NCBI GenBank assembly: GCA_933207985.1
Contig: OW240913.1
Coordinates: 266,003,201 to 266,067,200 of the forward strand
Length of the DNA: 64,000 nucleotides
Origin: Pelobates cultripes
Lineage: Eukaryota; Chordata; Amphibia; Anura; Pelobatidae
Direction: 5' to 3'
Part shown: positions 44,404-57,532 of the stretch, piece after piece
Numbering within the stretch: position 1 is the first letter of the stretch
How the letters are laid out: each line of letters starts with the position of its first letter
Notes under the pieces: model-generated
What the model was told of the DNA's origin: nothing
Databases searched by the model: none
What the model saw: only the letters and a program-made list of their open reading frames with translations
Program-made: the position numbers and the translations under genes

Positions 44404-45115
44404 ATGAACCTCAAAAAGAGAAGAAAAAAAAAAAAGGATAAAAGTCTCTCTACTTACTTCTCACCTCAATCTAAAGAATCAGCAGATAGATCTAATAGAG
44501 AATCTTTGTATAATTTAGATCTGTCATTAATGGATATGAGAAAAGAAAAAGAAGAGATTACGGTCAATGTCCTTAATGCAAGTCTACAGAATATTCTTAA
44601 AGAAATTAAGAAAGAAATATCTTTAAATTCAACAGAAATTAAGCAAGAAAATCTTATAAAATAAATTATCTCGCAGAAAAAATGAAAGATTCCAACATTT
44701 TAAAGAAACAGCCAAACAAGAAGATCTGAGGCATATAATGAATGATTATTTCAAATCTTTGGCCCTCACATTCAACAGACATGATGAGAAAATCAACAGA
44801 TGCCACAGGTTAAATATACCTATCAATAGTGCACCTGAAGTTCCTAGAGGCATTATCGTCTGTTTCCACTCGTTTGTAGTCAAAAAGAAAGTTCTGAAAG
44901 CTAATAGAGAAATATCATAAAAGAAGGTCCATACTCTAATATTATAGCACTGCCTGACTTATCCTCTAGTACAAGATTTAAAAGATCGTTTGCACCTGAA
45001 ATTGCCATTCTCAAAAAACTATCAAGCTGATTATCTTAATTGATGGTAAAATGGAGACATTTGAAAACCCAGATAAAGTAAAAGAATGGTTTAAAAATAA
45101 TAAGCTAGATTGAAA
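44404..45115 (+). pseudogene. L1-like ORF1 remains
   Basis: Starts MNLKKRRKKKKDKSLSTYF, followed by a helix-forming stretch (KEEITVNVLNASLQNILKEI) and, after frame changes near 44665 and 44730, NRCHRLNIPINSAPEVPRG, which matches the RCHR..P pattern of L1/Tx1 ORF1 proteins (RNA-binding chaperone). Several frame breaks; not functional. 45116-46089 is AT-rich non-coding DNA, possibly inter-ORF sequence. Confidence 0.7.
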
Positions 45116-46207
45116 TGGTTTAATCAATGAATAAGGGGGATGAAGTCATAAATAATTGGTTAATAGATGGGTAAAAAGATTTTTTTTCTATTAGTAAATA
45201 TACAACACAAAATGGTGTAGGTTACGCAAATTGTGAAATTTAGGTGTAATATTACAACATTTTCTGGTCAAATGAATGACCATCTATAACACTGAAATAT
45301 TTATGAGTGTCAAAATTTTCAATTGAATCACTTATAGGGGGACATTATAATATAAAGTGTCACGTTAAATATTACTAGATTAAGAAAAACTGTTAAAATA
45401 TAAGCTAGCATTCTAGAAGTTATGGATAAGATAAACTAATAATTATCACCAGATACACATTCTTCTCACTAGATATGGGTAATCAAATCCTGATGGATAA
45501 TAAGGTAATAAATATTATTACAATTTTTTTTCTTATTTGTTTTTTTATTTCTTCATTTCTCACATCTGGGCAACAAACTGCAAGATTGAATTTGTAGGCA
45601 ACGTATATTTGAAACCCAGGTGTAATACGTTCAACACTTATTTGGATAATATTTGATATAGTATAACACTAATAGTTAACACAATTTAATTTTAACTTTA
45701 AAATTAATTTATTAAGTTAAGTACCTTAGAGAATTACATATATAGGATATTAAAATATAAAGTGTCACGTTAGATAACACTAGATAGAAAGGGATGAAAA
45801 GGGAAGAAGTAAGAAACAGAAGGGAAGGGAAAAATAAAGGAAAAGAAAAAATTAGGTAAAGCAGGGTCAAATAATTAAAAGTTAAAGATAATGATAGATT
45901 AATAATGTTCACTATGTGTTTAAACTTCCACTAAGTGCATGGCTATTTAACATTTATGGAAACTTGGTAATATAATAAGAAATAATATAATTTTATTATA
46001 TTTTTTTGTTATCACCCACCCCTTTTGTTTTGTCTTTGTCCTTGATTTGTAGTCTTAGGTTTAAAGACATTATCCATAGATATTATACTATAATGTAATC
46101 AACTCCCTGATATCTACCCCACTATATGTGGAACTTCCACATTAATTCCTAAATTGCCCTATGAGACATTTAGGAAACCATGGATTTATGTTCCATGAAA
46201 ATGTATT

Positions 46208-46363
46208 AATTTTATAACATGACAGGAGGCTTCGTATTTTGCATAATCTTTCTTTACTAAAACTCCAGCAGCACAGGTTTAACAATAAAGTTTAGTGGAA
46301 AAAAACATTGCCACAGGGTATAACAGGCCCTTCCTCTTGCATCATTTCCTCTTTCTTTGCTGC
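46208..46363. repeat. DIRS-like left inverted terminal repeat
   Basis: aattttataacatgacagga..., then ctccagcagcacaggtttaa and ccacagggtataacaggccc. Copied again at 50509 and 56457 inside the tandem units. The inverse copy ends at 62968. Confidence 0.85.
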
Positions 46364-46615
46364 TCCAGTCAGACAGGTCAGAGTATTTTATTCTCTGCTC
46401 ATTCTTACTATCGAATTTACATTTACACTGTCAGGATTTTTATTCTCTGCTCATTCTTACTATTGAATTTAAATTTACACTGGTTTTTGATAGATTGTCT
46501 CTCCACTCTGTATTGTTGTCACCATTTATTATTCTTAAAATTTCCCCTTCTCCCCTATATCTCCGCCTGCACCTCTACCTTTGCTTGCCTCTGACTATCT
46601 CTCCCTGTCATTCAT

Positions 46616-46860
46616 TTTGCATTCGCGGCAATTTACCGCGATCGCTCTTATCCTACCAGGGACTGGGGCATTGGTTAAGGTCAGCGGGAGAGGTAGTGCG
46701 GGAATCCGCGTTACCGCCCGGCCGGTTGCAATCGCAGCTAAATATCGAACGCGGACGGCCGGCATTAAGATTTGCGCGCAAACGACGGCCATGTTGGATA
46801 TCGCGGACCGCAAGATCCAGGACGGCCAGTCACCTTCCCAGACTGTGATTCCCACGGTCT
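46616..46860 (+). promoter_or_regulatory. CpG-rich block in unit 1 (candidate element promoter)
   Basis: Dense CG dinucleotides (cattcgcggcaatttaccgc, gaatccgcgttaccgcccgg, gatatcgcggaccgcaagat) in otherwise AT-rich DNA. Located after the left terminal repeat where a DIRS leader would be transcribed. Copies at 52480-52725 and 56866-57110. Promoter role is inference. Confidence 0.4.
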
Positions 46861-47282
46861 GGACTGCTCTACATTTTTCCTACAGGGCTTTCAATGCCTG
46901 TCAGGAGCTGTGATATGTATAGATGTTTTTCACACAATGTGTATTATAGGTTAGCTCATGGGCTAATACACTATCAGAACACTGTCCATGTCTTATGGCT
47001 CACAGGTTCAATCCCCACTGAGGTAGATACAATAGGAATCACCTATTTGGGTAACCAGAGAATTTATCCATGATTTTATACCTTGTGATTTATCTTTTAT
47101 GAAGCAAGATTTGTATAATAGATATATTATGTAGATATGTGTAATCACATAGTAGATATACATGGTATATCACCAGGATGCCTTTTCCTCAAGGCATGGA
47201 ACCCCATCATACTAGGGGATGTACCCCTCACATATTTACGTATATATATTGTCTCTCACTATTCCACTTTAACTGGACAAGC

Positions 47283-49320
47283 TGGGGTGACCCCCCAGGC
47301 GGTTTTTCCACATCCTGAGACTTTCAATAAAGGGGTGATTCCCCCTTACTACTGGGGTGACCCCCACTCACAATTTGGGCATTTACCAACAGTTTAATAA
47401 GCCCTTACTACTGGGGTGACTTCCCCATTCACATTTGCACATTTATCAATGGATTACTATGCGCTTATTAGTGGGGTGACCCCCCCTTACTACTGGGGTG
47501 ACCCCCCCCCACTCACAGACATGAATTTACCAACGGATTACTATGCACTTTATTATTGGGGTGACCCCCCCTTACTACTGGGGTGACCCCCCACTCACAG
47601 ATGTGCATTCACCAATGGGTTACTGTGCACTTATTATTGGGGTGACCCCCCTTACTACTGGGGTGACCCCCCACTCACAGATGTGCATTCAACAATGGAT
47701 TCCTATACATTTTATTATTGGGGTGACCCCCCTTACTAATGGGGTGAGCCCCCACTCACAGAGGCGCATCCACCAATGGATTCTATGCACTTTATTACTG
47801 GGGTGATCCCCTCACTTCCAGATGTGCATTCACCAATGGGTTACTGTGCACCTTACTATTGGGGTGAACTCCCTTACTACTGGAGTAACCCTCACTCACA
47901 GATGTGCATTCAACAATGGACTACTATGCACTCTGTTATCGGGGTGACCCCCCTTATCCCTGGGGTGAACCCCCACTCACAGATGTGCATTCACCAATGG
48001 GTTACTGTGCACAATGGGTTACAGTGTAAACTATGCAACAATGTGCAATGTCAATCAGCAGTGGCCAAGGCCAGTAAGGTATTGTCATGCATGAAAAAGG
48101 GCATTCATTCTCGGGATGAGAATAACATTTTGCCTCTTTATAAATCACTGGTAAGACCCCATATTGAATATGCTGTGCAATTTTGGGCACCTGTTCTAAA
48201 GAAGGATATTATGACACTAGAAAAAGTGCAGAGGCGGGCTACACAATTAATAAAAGCAATGGAAAATATCAGCTATGAAGAAAGGTTAACAAATTTAAAA
48301 CTATTTAGTTGAGAAAAACGTCGCCTAAGAGGGGATATGATAACATTATACAAATATATTCGGGGCCAATACAAACCATTGTGTGGAAATCTATTCACAA
48401 ACCGGACTTTACATAGGACACGAGGCCATGCGTTTAGACTGGAAGAAAGAAGATTTTGTGTAACGCAAAGGAAAGGTTTTTTTACTGTAAGAACAATCAG
48501 GATGTAGAATTCTCTGCCTGAAGAAGTGGTTTTATCAGAGTCCATAGAAATGTTCAAACAGCTACTAGATGCATATTTGCAAAAACAGAATATCCAAGGA
48601 TATAATCTTTCAATGTAGGGTAACAACTGCTTGATCCAAGGATAAATCTGACTGCCATTCTGGAGTCAAGAAGGAATTTTTTTCCTAGCTTGTTGCAAAA
48701 TTGTGCTTCAAACTGGGTTTTTTTGCCTTCTTTTGGATCAACAGCAAAAAACAAATGCGAGGAAGGCTGAACTTGATGGACGCAAGTCTCTTTTCAGCTA
48801 TGTAACTATGTAACTTATTTTTGGGGTGACCCCCTTACTACTGGGGTGACCCCCCCACTCACAGATGCGCATTCAACAATGGATTCCTATACATTTTATT
48901 ATTGGGGTGACCTCCCTTACTAATGGGGTGACCCCCCACACACAGAGGCGCATCCACCAATGGATTATATGCACTTTATTACTGGGGTGATCCCCTTACT
49001 TACAGATGTGCATTCACCAATGGGTTACTGTGCACCTTACTATTGGGGTGAACCCCCTTACTACTGGAGTAACCCTCACTCACAGATGTGCATTCAACAA
49101 TGGACTACTATGCACTCTGTTATCGGGGTGACCCTCCTTATCCCTGGAGTGAACACCCACTCACAGATTTGCTTTCATCTACGGACTTCTGTGCACTATA
49201 TTATTGGGGTGAACCCCCCCTTACAACTGGGGTTATTCCCCCACTCACAGATGCGCATTCCCCATGGGACTACTACACAACACTACTGTTATTATTGGGG
49301 TGACCCCATATCGCCAAGGC
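47283..49320 (+). repeat. 78-bp GGGGTGACCCC minisatellite, unit 1
   Basis: Units of about 78 bp contain two copies of the palindrome GGGGTGACCCC, an actcacagatgtgcattca segment and caatgggttactgtgcac. Interrupted at 48030-48814 by a CR1/L2-like tail. Open frames arise because 78 is a multiple of three. Confidence 0.9.
48030..48814 (+). mobile_element. CR1/L2-like 3' fragment within the minisatellite, unit 1
   Basis: Encodes SLVRPHIEYAVQFWAPVLKK, LEKVQRRATQLIK and EKRRLRGDMITLYKYIRGQY with stops, i.e. the C-terminus of a CR1/L2-type ORF2, then the tail ending tatgtaactatgtaac. It is present at the same place in all three units, so it predates the triplication. Confidence 0.85.
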
Positions 49321-50813
49321 AAACCCCAGCATATATATTTATTTATACACGCCAAGTAATGACGACCAGTTTCTATGGGTGACGCCCTTTAAGTTGGGGT
49401 GACCCCCAAGCACTCTAACATCTCTAAAACATTATTAGGGGTAACCCCCCCTTCTTGGTGCTATATAGAGACCACATGCCGGAACAGTACTATACCACGC
49501 ATACCCAGTGGTACTAACCCTGAACTTGGGACATAACCAGGGTAAACCCCTAGCAGTGTTGAGGCTCCTCACAGGGGATACCACCCCATTTCAACTCGAC
49601 AATTGTTCCTGGTCGCATAGAGGGTGACCCCTCTTCTGGCTGTCTACCATCATGGCCTCACTTACAGCGGGATGGGATTACCTGGTACCCTGGAGGGCTC
49701 CCAACTGTACATGGAGGCACTCTATGTGTCCTAACACATTTACACATGTACCTAGACCTTATATATATATATATATACTCAGCAGACCGAAAGGTCAATA
49801 GACTGCCTCTCACTCAAGACTTTCAGCCTATGTTAATATTGCAGTGGCAGCCTCATTACAGTCAACAATCCCCAATAGGTTGGGTCAGGGTCTTGCAGAG
49901 ATGGTGAACCACGGCACCCCATCTGCCAATGAATTCATGAGCTACAAAGCCCCTGGGCCAAGCACCCATATACAAAGGACAAGTGAAAGTATACCATCAC
50001 GGACCCTCACAATAATTAAAAAGAACCTGGAAACAGAACCCCAATGTGCCGGAAAGATTATCTGAACAACCTAACTTCCCCTATAAGGAAGTTTCCTGAG
50101 ACTCCACAGTTAAAGGAGATCTCCTGCGAATCCATGGACAGACAAGGGGACAATATCTCCAACACCCGGGGTGTTCCCATGATTTGACCACCGCACGGTC
50201 GTAAAACATGCAGAGATCGACAAAATGGGGGTTGCCAGGCCTTCATAAACAATCCATAAAATTGTAGCCACAAAACCTAGGAAATGAAGACTGCATGTTC
50301 GACTCCAGGTGGCACGCCCTCACTAACTTTACCCCAACGACAAAACACAACACTACAGAAACTATAGCAACACGCTATACGCATACTAATATAATGTAAT
50401 CCACTCCCTGATATCTACCCCACTATATGTGGAACTTCCACATTAATTCCTAAATTGCCCTATGAGACATTTAGGAAACCATGGATTTATGTTCCATGAA
50501 AATGTATTAATTTTATAACATGACAGGAGGCTTCGTATTTTGCATAATCTTTCTTTACTAAAACTCCAGCAGCACAGGTTTAACAATAAAGTTTAGTGGA
50601 AAAAAACATTGCCACAGGGTATAACAGGCCCTTCCTCTTGCATCATTTCCTCTTTCTTTGCTGCTCCAGTCAGACAGGTCAGAGTATTTTATTCTCTGCT
50701 CATTCTTACTATCGAATTTACATTTACACTGTCAGGATTTTTATTCTCTGCTCATTCTTACTATTGAATTTAAATTTACACTGGTTTTTGATAGATTGTC
50801 TCTCCACTCTGTA

Positions 50814-52373
50814 CAGGGAGTGCAGAATTATTAGGCAAATGAGTATTTTGACCACATCATCCTCTTTATGCATGTTGTCTTACTCCAAGCTGTATAGGCT
50901 CGAAAGCCTACTACCAATTAAGCATATTAGGTGATGTGCATCTCTGTAATGAGAAGGGGTGTGGTCTAATGACATCAACACCCTATATCAGGTGTGCATA
51001 ATTATTAGGCAACTTCCTTTCCTTTGGCAAAATGGGTCAAAAGAAGGACTTGACAGGCTCAGAAAAGTCAAAAATAGTGAGATATCTTGCAGAGGGATGC
51101 AGCTCTTAAAATTGCAAAGCTTCTGAAGCGTGATCATCGAACAATCAAGCGTTTCATTCAAAATAGTCAACAGGGTCGCAAGAAGCGTGTGGAAAAACCA
51201 AGGCGCAAAATAACTGCCCATGAACTGAGAAAAGTCAAGCGTGCAGCTGCCACGATGCCACTTGCCACCAGTTTGGCCATATTTCAGAGCTGCAACATCA
51301 CTGGAGTGCCCAAAAGCACAAGGTGTGCAATACTCAGAGACATGGCCAAGGTAAGAAAGGCTGAAAGACGACCACCACTGAACAAGACACACAAGCTGAA
51401 ACGTCAAGACTGGGCCAAGAAATATCTCAAGACTGATTTTTCTAAGGTTTTATGGACTGATGAAATGAGAGTGAGTCTTGATGGGCCAGATGGATGGGCC
51501 CGTGGCTGGATTGGTAAAGGGCAGAGAGCTCCAGTCCGACTCAGACGCCAGCAAGGTGGAGGTGGAGTACTGGTTTGGGCTGGTATCATCAAAGATGAGC
51601 TTGTGGGGCCTTTTCGGGTTGAGGATGGAGTCAAGCTCAACTCCCAGTCCTACTGCCAGTTCCTGGAAGACACCTTCTTCAAGCAGTGGTACAGGAAGAA
51701 GTCTGCATCCTTCAAGAAAAACATGATTTTCATGCAGGACAATGCTCCATCACACGCGTCCAAGTACTCCACAGCGTGGCTGGCAAGAAAGGGTATAAAA
51801 GAAGAAAATCTAATGACATGGCCTCCTTGTTCACCTGATCTGAACCCCATTGAGAACCTGTGGTCCATCATCAAATGTGAGATTTACAAGGAGGGAAAAC
51901 AGTACACCTCTCTGAACAGTGTCTGGGAGGCTGTGGTTGCTGCTGCACGCAATGTTGATGGTGAACAGATCAAAACACTGACAGAATCCATGGATGGCAG
52001 GCTTTTGAGTGTCCTTGCAAAGAAAGGTGGCTATATTGGTCACTGATTTGTTTTTGTTTTGTTTTTGAATGTCAGAAATGTATATTTGTGAATGTTGAGA
52101 TGTTATATTGGTTTCACTGGTAATAATAAATAATTGAAATGGGTATATATTTGTTTTTTGTTAAGTTGCCTAATAATTATGCACAGTAATAGTCACCTGC
52201 ACACACAGATATCCCCCTAACATAGCTAAAACTAAAAACAAACTAAAACTACTTCCAAAAATATTCAGCTTTGATATTAATGAGTTTTTTGGGTTCATTG
52301 AGAACATGGTTGTTGTTCAATAATAAAATTAATCCTCAAAAATACAACTTGCCTAATAATTCTGCACTCCCTG
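50814..52373 (+). mobile_element. Tc1-like DD37E transposon, nearly intact
   Basis: 1,560 bp with ends cagggagtgcagaattatta and the inverse complement, flanked by TA (50812-50813, 52374-52375). It interrupts ctctg-TA-ttgttg, which is uninterrupted at 46508-46516 and 56757-56765 in the sister units. It carries one transposase gene. Confidence 0.95.
51032..52046 (+). pseudogene. Tc1-like transposase (DD37E), one frameshift near the N-terminus
   Basis: Translation from ATG 51032 gives MGQKKDLTGSEKSKIVRYLA, then meets a stop at 51107. A frame change between about 51093 and 51108 continues as LKIAKLLKRDHRTIKRFI (helix-turn-helix) and stays open for 319 codons to the stop at 52044-52046. Catalytic residues: Asp in LWTDEMRVS, Asp in FMQDNAPSH and Glu in DLNPIENLW. 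There are 37 residues between the second Asp and the Glu, so it is DD37E rather than the classical DD34E. A single small indel separates it from an intact gene; whether it is a sequencing error is unknown. Confidence 0.9.
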
Positions 52374-53146
52374 TATTGTTGTCACCATTTATTATTCTTA
52401 AAATTTCCCCTTCTCCCCTATATCTCCGCCTGCACCTCTACCTTTGCTTGCCTCTGACTATCTCTCCCTGTCATTCATTTTGCATTCGCGGCAATTTACC
52501 GCGATCGCTCTTATCCTACCAGGGACTGGGGCATTGGTTAAGGTCAGCGGGAGGGGTAGTGCGGGAATCCGCGTTACCGCCCGGCCGGCTGCAATCGCAG
52601 CTAAATATTGAACGCGGACCGCCGGCATTAAGATTTGCGCGTAAACGACGGCCATGTTGGATATCGCGGACCGCAAGATCCAGGACGGCCAGTCACCTTC
52701 CCAGACCGTGATTCACACGGTCTGGACTGCTCTACATTTTTCCTACAGGGCTTTCAATGCCTGTCAGGAGCTGTGATATGTATAGATGTTTTTCACACAA
52801 TGTGTATTATAGGTTAGCTCATGGGCTAATACACTATCAGAACACTGTCCATGTCTTATGGCTCACAGGTTCAATCCCCACTGAGGTAGATACAATAGGA
52901 ATCACCTATTTGGGTAACCAGAGAATTTATCCATGATTTTATACCTTGTGATTTATCTTTTATGAAGCAAGATTTGTATAATAGATATATTATGTAGATA
53001 TGTGTAATCACATAGTAGATATACATGGTATATCACCAGGATGCCTTTTCCTCAAGGCATGGAACCCCATCATACTAGGGGATGTACCCCTCACATATTT
53101 ACGTATATATATTGTCTCTCACTATTCCACTTTAACTGGACAAGCT

Positions 53147-55262
53147 GGGGTGACCCCCCAGGCGGTTTTTCCACATCCTGAGACTTTCAATAAAGGGGTG
53201 ATTCCCCCTTACTACTGGGGTGACCCCCACTCACAATTTGGGCATTTACCAACAGTTTAATAAGCCCTTACTACTGGGGTGACTTCCCCATTCACATTTG
53301 CACATTTATCAATGGATTACTATGCGCTTATTAGTGGGGTGACCCCCCCTTACTACTGGGGTGACCCCCCCACTCACAGACATGAATTTACCAACGGATT
53401 ACTATGCACTTTATTATTGGGGTGACCCCTCCTTACTACTGGGGTGACCCCCCACTCACAGATGTGCATTTACCAATGGGTTACTGTGCACTTATTATTG
53501 GGGTGACCCCCCCTTACTACTGGGGTGACCCCCCACTCACAGATGTGCATTCACCAATGGGTTACTGTGCACTTATTATTGGGGTGACCCCCCTTACTAC
53601 TGGGGTGACCCCCCACTCACAGATGTGCATTCAACAATGGATTCCTATACATTTTATTATTGGGGTGACCCCCCTTACTACTGGGGTGACCCCCCACTCA
53701 CAGAGGCGCATCCACCAATGGATTCTATGCACTTTATTACTGGGGTGATCCCCTCACTTCCAGATGTGCATTCACCAATGGGTTACTGTGCACCTTACTA
53801 TTGGGGTGAACCCCCTTACTACTGGAGTAACCCTCACTCACAGATGTGCATTCAACAATGGACTACTATGCACTCTGTTATCGGGGTGACCCCCCTTATC
53901 CCTGGGGTGAACCCCCACTCACAGATGTGCATTCACCAATGGGTTACTGTGCACAATGGGTTACAGTGTAAACTATGCAACAATGTGCAATGTCAATCAG
54001 CAGTGGCCAAGGCCAGTAAGGTATTGTCATGCATGAAAAAGGGCATTCATTCTCGGGATGAGAATAACATTTTGCCTCTTTATAAATCACTGGTAAGACC
54101 CCATATTGAATATGCTGTGCAATTTTGGGCACCTGTTCTAAAGAAGGATATTATGACACTAGAAAAAGTGCAGAGGCGGGCTACACAATTAATAAAAGGA
54201 ATGGAAAATATCAGCTATGAAGAAAGGTTAACAAATTTAAACCTATTTAGTTGAGAAAAACGTCGCCTAAGAGGGGATATGATAACATTATACAAATATA
54301 TTCGGGGCCAATACAAACCATTGTGTGGAAATCTATTCACAAACCGGACTTTACATAGGACACGAGGCCATGCGTTTAGACTGGAAGAAAGAAGATTTTG
54401 TGTAACGCAAAGGAAAGGTTTTTTTACTGTAAGAACAATCAGGATGTAGAATTCTCTGCCTGAAGAAGTGGTTTTATCAGAGTCCATAGAAATGTTCAAA
54501 CAGCTACTAGATGCATATTTGCAAAAACAGAATATCCAAGGATATAATCTTTCAATGTAGGGTAACAACTGCTTGATCCAAGGATAAATCTGACTGCCAT
54601 TCTGGAGTCAAGAAGGAATTTTTTTCCTAGCTTGTTGCAAAATTGTGCTTCAAACTGGGTTTTTTTGCCTTCTTTTGGATCAACAGCAAAAAACAAATGC
54701 GAGGAAGGCTGAACTTGATGGACGCAAGTCTCTTTTCAGCTATGTAACTATGTAACTTATTTTTGGGGTGACCCCCTTACTACTGGGGTGACCCCCCCAC
54801 TCACAGATGCGCATTCAACAATGGATTCCTATACATTTTATTATTGGGGTGACCTCCCTTACTAATGGGGTGACCCCCCACACACAGAGGCGCATCCACC
54901 AATGGATTATATGCACTTTATTACTGGGATGATCCCCTTACTTACAGATGTGCATTCACCAATGGGTTACTGTGCACCTTACTATTGGGGTGAACCCCCT
55001 TACTACTGGAGTAACCCTCACTCACAGATGTGCATTCAACAATGGACTACTATGCACTCTGTTATCAGGGTGACCCTCCTTATCCCTGGAGTGAACACCC
55101 ACTCACAGATTTGCTTTCATCTACGGACTTCTGTGCACTATATTATTGGGGTGAACCCCCCCTTACAACCGGGGTTATTCCCCCACTCACAGATGCGCAT
55201 TCCCCATGGGACTACTACACAACACTACTGTTATTATTGGGGTGACCCCATATCGCCAAGGC
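53147..55262 (+). repeat. 78-bp minisatellite, unit 2
   Basis: As in unit 1 with an extra 78-79-bp repeat near 53450-53530. Interrupted by the CR1/L2-like tail at 53972-54756. Confidence 0.9.
53972..54756 (+). mobile_element. CR1/L2-like 3' fragment, unit 2
   Basis: Copy of the insert at 48030; differs by single bases (for example aaaggaatgg for aaagcaatgg). Confidence 0.85.
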
Positions 55263-57532
55263 AAACCCCAGCATATATATTTATTTATACACGCCAAGTA
55301 ATGACGACCAGTTTCTATGGGTGACGCCCTTTAAGTTGGGGTGACCCCCAAGCACTCTAACATCTCTAAAACATTATTAGGGGTAACCCCCCCTTCTTGG
55401 TGCTATATAGAGACCACATGCCGGAACAGTACTATACCACGCATACCCAGTGGTACTAACCCTGAACTTGGGACATAACCAGGGTAAACCCCTAGCAGTG
55501 TTGAGGCTCCTCACAGGGGATACCACCCCATTTCAACTTGACAATTGTTCCTGGTCGCATAGAGGGTGACCCCTCTTCTGGCTGTCTACCATCATGGCCT
55601 CACTTACAGCGGGATGAGATTACCTGGTACCCTGGAGGGCTCCCAACTGTACATGGAGGCACTCTATGTGTCCTAACACATTTACACATGTACCTAGACC
55701 TTATATATATATATATATATATATACTCAGCAGACCGAAAGGTCAATAGACTGCCTCTCACTCAAGACTTTCAGCCTATGTTAATATTGCAGTGGCAGCC
55801 TCATTACAGTCAACAATCCCCAATAGGTTGGGTCAGGGTCTTGCAGAGATGGTGAACCACGGCACCCCATCTGCCAATGAATTCATGAGCTACAAAGCCC
55901 CTGGGCCAAGCACCCATATACAAAGGACAAGTGAAAGTATACCATCACGGACCCTCACAATAATTAAAAAGAACCTGGAAACAGAACCCCAATGTGCCGG
56001 AAAGATTATCTGAACAACCTAACTTCCCCTATAAGGAAGTTTCCTGAGACTCCACAGTTAAAGGAGATCTCCTGCGAATCCATGGACAGACAAGGGGACA
56101 ATATCTCCAACACCCGGGGTGTTCCCATGATTTGACCACCGCACGGTCGTAAAACATGCAGAGATCGACAAAATGGGGGTTGCCAGGCCTTCATAAACAA
56201 TCCATAAAATTGTAGCCACAAAACCTAGGAAATGAAGACTGCATGTTCGACTCCAGGTGGCACGCCCTCACTAACTTTACCCCAACGACAAAACACAACA
56301 CTACAGAAACTATAGCAACACGCTATACGCATACTAATATAATGTAATCCACTCCCTGATATCTACCCCACTATATGTGGAACTTCCACATTAATTCCTA
56401 AATTGCCCTATGAGACATTTAGGAAACCATGGATTTATGTTCCATGAAAATGTATTAATTTTATAACATGACAGGAGGCTTCGTATTTTGCATAATCTTT
56501 CTTTACTAAAACTCCAGCAGCACAGGTTTAACAATAAAGTTTAGTGGAAAAAAACATTGCCACAGGGTATAACAGGCCCTTCCTCTTGCATCATTTCCTC
56601 TTTCTTTGCTGCTCCAGTCAGACAGGTCAGAGTATTTTATTCTCTGCTCATTCTTACTATCGAATTTACATTTACACTGTCAGGATTTTTATTCTCTGCT
56701 CATTCTTACTATTGAATTTAAATTTACACTGGTTTTTGATAGATTGTCTCTCCACTCTGTATTGTTGTCACCATTTATTATTCTTAAAATTTCCCCTTCT
56801 CCCCTATATCTCCGCCTGCACCTCTACCTTTGCTTGCCTCTGACTATCTCTCCCTGTCATTCATTTTGCATTCGCGGCAATTTACCGCGATCGCTCTTAT
56901 CCTACCAGGGACTGGGGCATTGGTTAAGGTCAGCGGGAGGGGTAGTGCGGGAATCCGCGTTACCGCCCGGCCGGCTGCAATCGCAGCTAAATATTGAACG
57001 CGGACCGCCGGCATTAAGATTTGCGCGTAAACGACGGCCATGTTGGATATCGCGGACCGCAAGATCCAGGACGGCCAGTCACCTTCCCAGACCGTGATTC
57101 ACACGGTCTGGACTGCTCTACATTTTTCCTACAGGGCTTTCAATGCCTGTCAGGAGCTGTGATATGTATAGATGTTTTTCACACAATGTGTATTATAGGT
57201 TAGCTCATGGGCTAATACACTATCAGAACACTGTCCATGTCTTATGGCTCACAGGTTCAATCCCCACTGAGGTAGATACAATAGGAATCACCTATTTGGG
57301 TAACCAGAGAATTTATCCATGATTTTATACCTTGTGATTTATCTTTTATGAAGCAAGATTTGTATAATAGATATATTATGTAGATATGTGTAATCACATA
57401 GTAGATATACATGGTATATCACCAGGATGCCTTTTCCTCAAGGCATGGAACCCCATCATACTAGGGGATGTACCCCTCACATATTTACGTATATATATTG
57501 TCTCTCACTATTCCACTTTAACTGGACAAGCT

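Larger units (their letters stand above)
46090..50390 (+). repeat. Tandem unit 1 of the DIRS left part
   Basis: 4.3 kb. Starts with ~118 bp of DNA that lies outside the element end (ataatgtaatc..., 46090-46207), then the left terminal repeat, CpG-rich block, minisatellite with CR1 insert, and a leader to gctatacgcatact. Near-identical to units 2 and 3 apart from scattered substitutions and minisatellite copy number. Confidence 0.9.
50391..56338 (+). repeat. Tandem unit 2 of the DIRS left part, carrying a Tc1-like insertion
   Basis: 5.9 kb, of which 1.56 kb is a Tc1-like transposon. The junction with unit 1 reads gcatact-aat-ataatgtaatc. The minisatellite has one more unit than in unit 1. Confidence 0.9.

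Noticed and set aside
46357..46913. Open frames in the CpG-rich block (110-163 codons)
   Set aside because: Two frames overlap, both vary between units and neither shows a known domain; a gag remnant cannot be excluded but is unsupported.
46945..47025. Functional tRNA gene
   Set aside because: A and B boxes are present but acceptor and T stems do not pair; kept only as a Pol III-box observation.
47283..49320. Regularly spaced repeats resembling a CRISPR array
   Set aside because: Units are contiguous 78-bp minisatellite repeats without unique spacers, in a vertebrate genome, with no cas genes.
53404..54254. Long open frames of repeated YYWGDPPLTDVHSPMGY peptides
   Set aside because: They arise because the minisatellite unit is 78 bp (26 codons). 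They are open in more than one frame and run into a CR1/L2 fragment; no start context or non-repeat domain.
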